Below are positions 6,146-9,045 of a stretch of DNA of 9,045 nucleotides, in pieces. Source of the stretch: Chloroflexota bacterium (lineage in GTDB: Bacteria; Chloroflexota; Chloroflexia; Thermomicrobiales; UBA6265). Location: contig JAEVYR010000417.1 of the NCBI GenBank assembly GCA_023392645.1, positions 1-9,045 on the forward strand, in the 5' to 3' direction. The notes beneath the pieces are model-generated. The model saw only the letters and a program-made list of their open reading frames with translations. It was not told the origin of the DNA and did not search any database. Numbering within the stretch: position 1 is the stretch's first letter; each line of letters begins with the position of its first letter. Made by a program: the position numbers and the translations under genes.

Positions 6146-7789
6146 CTACTGCTGTTCCAACCAGACGCCGCGGATCGAGCGGTTCGACCCGGTCGGAATG
6201 TGGACATAGCCCTTGACGTAGCTCTTCATTGCCTCGTACTGGTCGGCGATGAAGAGGTTGATCCATGGCAGGTCTTCCAGCAGGATGCGCTGGATTTCGC
6301 CGTAAATCTCGGCGCGGGCATCCTGGTCGGTCGTCGCGATGCCATCGGCGATCAGCTGATCGACCTCGGGGTTGCTGTACCCCATGCCGTTGGATGCCTG
6401 GTCGGTGCCGAAATTCGACTGGATCACGTCGTTCGGATCGACGTAGGCGCTGGTGCCGGTCACGGAGAGATCCCAGTTGCCGGAGAAGTAGTTCTCAAGC
6501 AGCACCGCGTTCTCCTGGAGATCGACCTCGGCCTCGATGCCGATCTGGCGGAGCTGCTCCTGGATCACGATCGCCGCGTTCGACAGGAACGGGTATTGCG
6601 CCCACGACTGGATCTTGCAGGAAAAGCCATCGCCGACGCCGGCCTTCTCCAGCAGCGCCTTGGCGCCCTCGATGTCGACCGGCGGGATCTCCGACTCGAT
6701 GCCGGCCCAGTAAGTGGGCGGGAAGATCACGTTCGTCGGCGTGCCGGCGCCGAACACGGCCGCGTCGACGATCGGCTGGCGGTCGATCACCATCGCCATC
6801 GCCTGGCGCACCTCGATTTTGTCGAATGGCTCGCGGGTCACGTTGACACCCATGTAGCGGATATTCGTGTTTTCCTTGCCGGTGACGTCGATCGATTCGT
6901 CATCCTCGAAGATCGTCAGGTCCTGCACTGGCGCGTACTCGATGATGTCGACGGTTCCCTGCACCAGCGCCGTGGTGCGGGCGGTATTGTCCGGGATCAC
7001 CTGGATGAACAGCCCGTCGAGGTACGGCAGCGGCGCGTCCCAGTACTCGGCGTTGCGCTCCAGCGTCACCTCGGTATTGGGGACGTATTCGGCGAATTTG
7101 AACGGCCCGGTGCCGACCATGACCTGCATCAGGTCGCCGTTTTCCTCGACCACTTCCTTCGGCACGATCGCGATCGAGCCGCCCATCAACTTGGCGAGGA
7201 AGGAGGAATCGGCCGCCTTCAGGTTGATCTTGACCGTGGCGTCGTCCACGACCTCGATGGTGTCGATCGAGGAGAGCTCGTCGACGACCGGCGACGCCGT
7301 GGCCGGGTCCAGGATGCGCTCGTAGCTGTACTTGACGTCGTCGGCCACGAAGGCGCGCCCGTTGTGAAAGGTGACGCCCTGCCGCAGCGCGAAGGTGTAG
7401 CTGATGCCGTCGTCGGAGACCTCCCAGCTCTCGGCGAGCCCGGGAAGCGGCGCGAGCGTCTCATCGGTGGTGACGAGCGTCTCGTAGACGTGCTCGATCA
7501 CGTGCCACGCGGCCGTGAGCGAAGTCTTGTGCGGATCGAGCTCGGCCGGGTCCGCCTGCACGCCAAGCTTGAGCGTGCCGCCGGTCACCGGCTCCGGCGT
7601 GGCATCCTACGCCGCCAGCGCGCCAACGCCGCCGGTGGCGCCGTGCAGCGCGATCATCGCCGGCAGCGAGAGCCCGAGCGCGCCGCCGCGCAGGATCGCC
7701 TCGCGGCGAGTGAGGCGGCCACGAGCGATCGCGTCCCGCAGCGCGCGGACCGTCGCCATCTCGGATCGATTGGTACGTACCTTGGACAT
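6146..7789 (-). pseudogene. Extracellular solute-binding protein family 5, copy 3, interrupted by an in-frame TAG
   Basis: The frame from the ATG at 7789 to the TAG at 6146-6148 is 548 codons with no shift, but codon 61 (7609-7607) is TAG. Codons 1-60 are a full leader: a charged n-region, LTRREAILRGG with an RR pair at 28-29, a hydrophobic stretch, and ALAA. Codons 62 onward are a complete SBP_bac_5 protein: DATPEPVTGGTLKLGVQ, ISYTFALRQGVTFHNG, MVGTGPFKF, TARTTALV, REPFDKIEVRQ and QEQLRQIGIEAE. Copies 1 and 2 have Gln right after the AxA site, so a CAG-to-TAG change is the simplest cause. The start has GAGGAG eight bases upstream. A GTG at 7588 could start a leaderless 480-residue product, but it would stay in the cytoplasm and lacks a good ribosome site. 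The well-kept remainder suggests a recent mutation or a base-call error. Confidence 0.85.
7607..7609 (-). other. In-frame amber codon at the signal-peptide cleavage site of copy 3
   Basis: The plus strand reads GGCATCCTACGCCGCC; the CTA at 7607-7609 is TAG on the coding strand, in GCG GCG TAG GAT GCC. A G instead of A at 7609 would give CAG (Gln) and restore the gene. The base after the stop is G, and I see no known readthrough context or hairpin directly after it. Confidence 0.85.
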
Positions 7790-7797
7790 TTCGGATA

Positions 7798-7803
7798 CTC
7801 CTC
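7798..7803 (-). promoter_or_regulatory. Ribosome binding site of copy 3
   Basis: The minus strand reads GAGGAGTATCCGAAATG, placing GAGGAG eight bases before the ATG at 7789. This shows that the leader in front of the amber codon is the true beginning of the gene, not an unrelated short frame. Confidence 0.65.
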
Positions 7804-7927
7804 GATGCTCCGGGCGCCGGCGCGGGCGGCGGGTGTCTCCGCCGCCATCCGGTCCTGCGCCAGGCGCGCATGCAGAATGTTTCGATCCCCAATGCCACGA
7901 CGGAGTCAGCCCATCGTGATTGTGGAG

Positions 7928-7955
7928 AGTATGCGCACCAACGCGCGCGGCGCAA
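7928..7955 (-). promoter_or_regulatory. Possible promoter upstream of copy 3
   Basis: On the minus strand TTGCGC (7955-7950) is followed after 16 bases by CATACT (7933-7928). Each hexamer matches four of six bases of the -35 and -10 consensus. It lies about 140 bases before the copy 3 start, in the 227-base gap after the transporter gene. The match is weak and the sigma consensus of this organism is unknown. Confidence 0.22.
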
Positions 7956-7956
7956 A

Positions 7957-7972
7957 TGGCCGCTTTTGGCCA
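7957..7972. repeat. Short stem-loop after the MFS gene
   Basis: TGGCC (7957-7961) and GGCCA (7968-7972) can form a five-base-pair stem with a six-base loop, about 45 bases after the stop of the transporter gene. On the minus-strand transcript there is no U-run after it, so a terminator role is doubtful. Confidence 0.2.
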
Positions 7973-8016
7973 ACTCGGCATCCGGTGGAACAACGTCCGC
8001 GATCGGGTCGATGCGT

Positions 8017-9045
8017 TCAGGCGTCGATACTGACCTCGTCGAGAGACCGGCCGGCGATGACGCCGAGGAGCCCAAGTCCCGCCAGGAACACCAACGCTGC
8101 CTCCGGGCCGAACCGGGCCAGCGCGCCGCTGATCGCGCCGGCCACCAGCAGCAACAGTCCCATCGCCGTGTTCGAGACCGCGACATACTCCGTGCGTTGG
8201 TCGCCGGTCGCCATGTCGACGACGTAGGTCTTGCGCGCCACGCGCACGCCGGTATGCGTCACCGTGAGGAGAAAATAGGCGGCGATGTAGAGCCAGCTCG
8301 CGCCGGCGAGCGCGTCGAACCGCTCGGCCGCCAGCAGCGCGAGGATGATCGTCGATGCCGCCGCGGCCCCGGCGATCATCAGGGTCCGGCTGGAGCGATC
8401 GGCCAGGCGGCCGAACGGGCGACCGCCGATGATTCCCGCGAGCCCCGACGCAATCACGAACGGACCCAGCCCGCTCAGGCCGGCGCTGCCCTGGCTGGCG
8501 GCGAGCGAAACCACAAACGGCGGGCTCAGCGCCGACACCAGCAGCAGCGTTCGCACGACCACGAACCGCCGAAACGGCGCGTCGCCGGTCAGCAGCGCCC
8601 ACGACCGGCCGACCCAGCTCTCATCGACGCCGGGTTCCTGCTCCTCACCCTCGGGCTCGCGAACGCGGGCATACACCGCGAGCGCGGCACCCCACGCCAG
8701 CGCCGCCGCACCCAGCAACCACGCCAGCACGTCGGTATTCGCGTCGCTCCCACCCCAGACGCGGATGGCGAGCCCGACCGTCACCGCGATGATGCCGGAC
8801 ACCAGCGTGGCGATGCCGTTGATGTCGCCACGCTGCCCTTTCGGAATCGTGCGGCCGAGGACGTCCTTCGATGCGATCGAGGTGAGCGCTCGCGACAGCG
8901 CGAATACGGCCAGCACCAGCAGGATCAACACGCCGGCGGTGGCGCCGGTCGCGGTCGCGGCGGTCACCGCCATCATCGCGACCGCGACGGACTGACCGGC
9001 GGCTCCCGCCACCCAGACCCATTTGCGCTGGCGCCGGCGCCGCAC
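8017..9045 (-). CDS. MFS-type transporter, C-terminal part, runs off right edge
   Basis: The frame is open to the right edge, so the N-terminus is missing; the GTG at 9045 is only the first codon in view. The 342 visible residues hold about nine or ten hydrophobic segments (roughly 11-30, 36-55, 80-96, 106-125, 161-180, 190-207, 221-239, 249-263, 288-309 and 313-331). A charged loop near 127-150 (REPEGEEQEPGVDES) separates two halves, as expected for the central cytoplasmic loop of the major facilitator superfamily. GGRPFGRLADRSSR at 207-220 matches the 'G..aDr.gRr' loop signature that follows the first helix of the second half. It is an integral membrane secondary transporter; the substrate cannot be told and the exact subfamily is not recognised. 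It is 227 bases upstream of copy 3 and probably independent of the peptide-transport genes. The stop is TGA. Confidence 0.75.
   Translation of the reverse strand: MRRRRQRKWVWVAGAAGQSVAVAMMAVTAATATGATAGVLILLVLAVFALSRALTSIASKDVLGRTIPKGQRGDINGIATLVSGIIAVTVGLAIRVWGGSDANTDVLAWLLGAAALAWGAALAVYARVREPEGEEQEPGVDESWVGRSWALLTGDAPFRRFVVVRTLLLVSALSPPFVVSLAASQGSAGLSGLGPFVIASGLAGIIGGRPFGRLADRSSRTLMIAGAAAASTIILALLAAERFDALAGASWLYIAAYFLLTVTHTGVRVARKTYVVDMATGDQRTEYVAVSNTAMGLLLLVAGAISGALARFGPEAALVFLAGLGLLGVIAGRSLDEVSIDA

Noticed and set aside
7607..7609. TAG recoded as an amino acid in this organism.
   Set aside because: Copies 1, 2 and 3 and the DppB-type gene all end in TAG at the expected protein length, so TAG is read as stop here.
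7588..7789. A frameshift as the cause of the broken copy 3.
   Set aside because: The leader and the mature part are in the same frame across the break; only the one stop codon separates them.
5501..8227. A 908-codon open frame on the plus strand spanning copy 2, the intergenic stretch, copy 3 and part of the transporter gene.
   Set aside because: It is antisense to three well-supported genes, crosses a gene-free repeat region, and its product is Arg/Asp/His-rich with no recognisable domain. This is a typical shadow frame in GC-rich DNA.
7607..8602. A minus-strand frame joining the copy 3 leader to upstream sequence as one 331-residue protein.
   Set aside because: The upstream part is a shadow of the transporter gene in another frame. 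The leader has its own ATG and ribosome site at 7789-7803.

Overview
The window is a high-GC bacterial segment. Every gene I can support lies on the minus strand, so transcription runs from the right edge to the left. The export signals (twin-arginine leaders followed by AxA-Q and Ala/Thr/Pro-rich linkers) and the style of the intergenic repeats suggest a Chloroflexota/Thermomicrobia-like organism. That is my inference, and no marker gene confirms it.

Layout in transcription order: (1) 9045-8017, the C-terminal part of an MFS-type membrane transporter that runs off the right edge. (2) 7789-6146, a family-5 (dipeptide/oligopeptide type) extracellular solute-binding protein gene interrupted by one in-frame TAG exactly at the signal-peptide cleavage site. 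(3) 6145-5710, a gene-free stretch of about 430 bases full of inverted repeats. (4) 5709-4129, a second, intact solute-binding protein. (5) 3975-2392, a third, intact solute-binding protein. (6) 2358-1408, a DppB/OppB-type permease. (7) 1358-450, a DppC/OppC-type permease. (8) 317-1, the start of an exported M23-like metallopeptidase that runs off the left edge.

Genes 5 to 7 are tightly spaced (33 and 49 bases) and look like one operon for the binding protein and membrane channel of a peptide-type ABC importer. The two binding proteins upstream are paralogues of the third and probably feed the same channel with different ligands. No ATPase gene (DppD/DppF type) is visible, so the energising subunits must be encoded elsewhere.

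The strongest observation is the amber codon in the first binding-protein gene. The reading frame is otherwise continuous, and the TAG sits where both paralogues have a Gln codon just after the cleavage site, which points to a single CAG-to-TAG change. Four other genes here end in TAG, so TAG works as a normal stop. Secondary observations are a 55-base block identical between two of the paralogues and several strong dyads in the intergenic regions. I do not see a convincing new system. This is mainly an ordinary transport locus with one freshly broken or base-miscalled gene.
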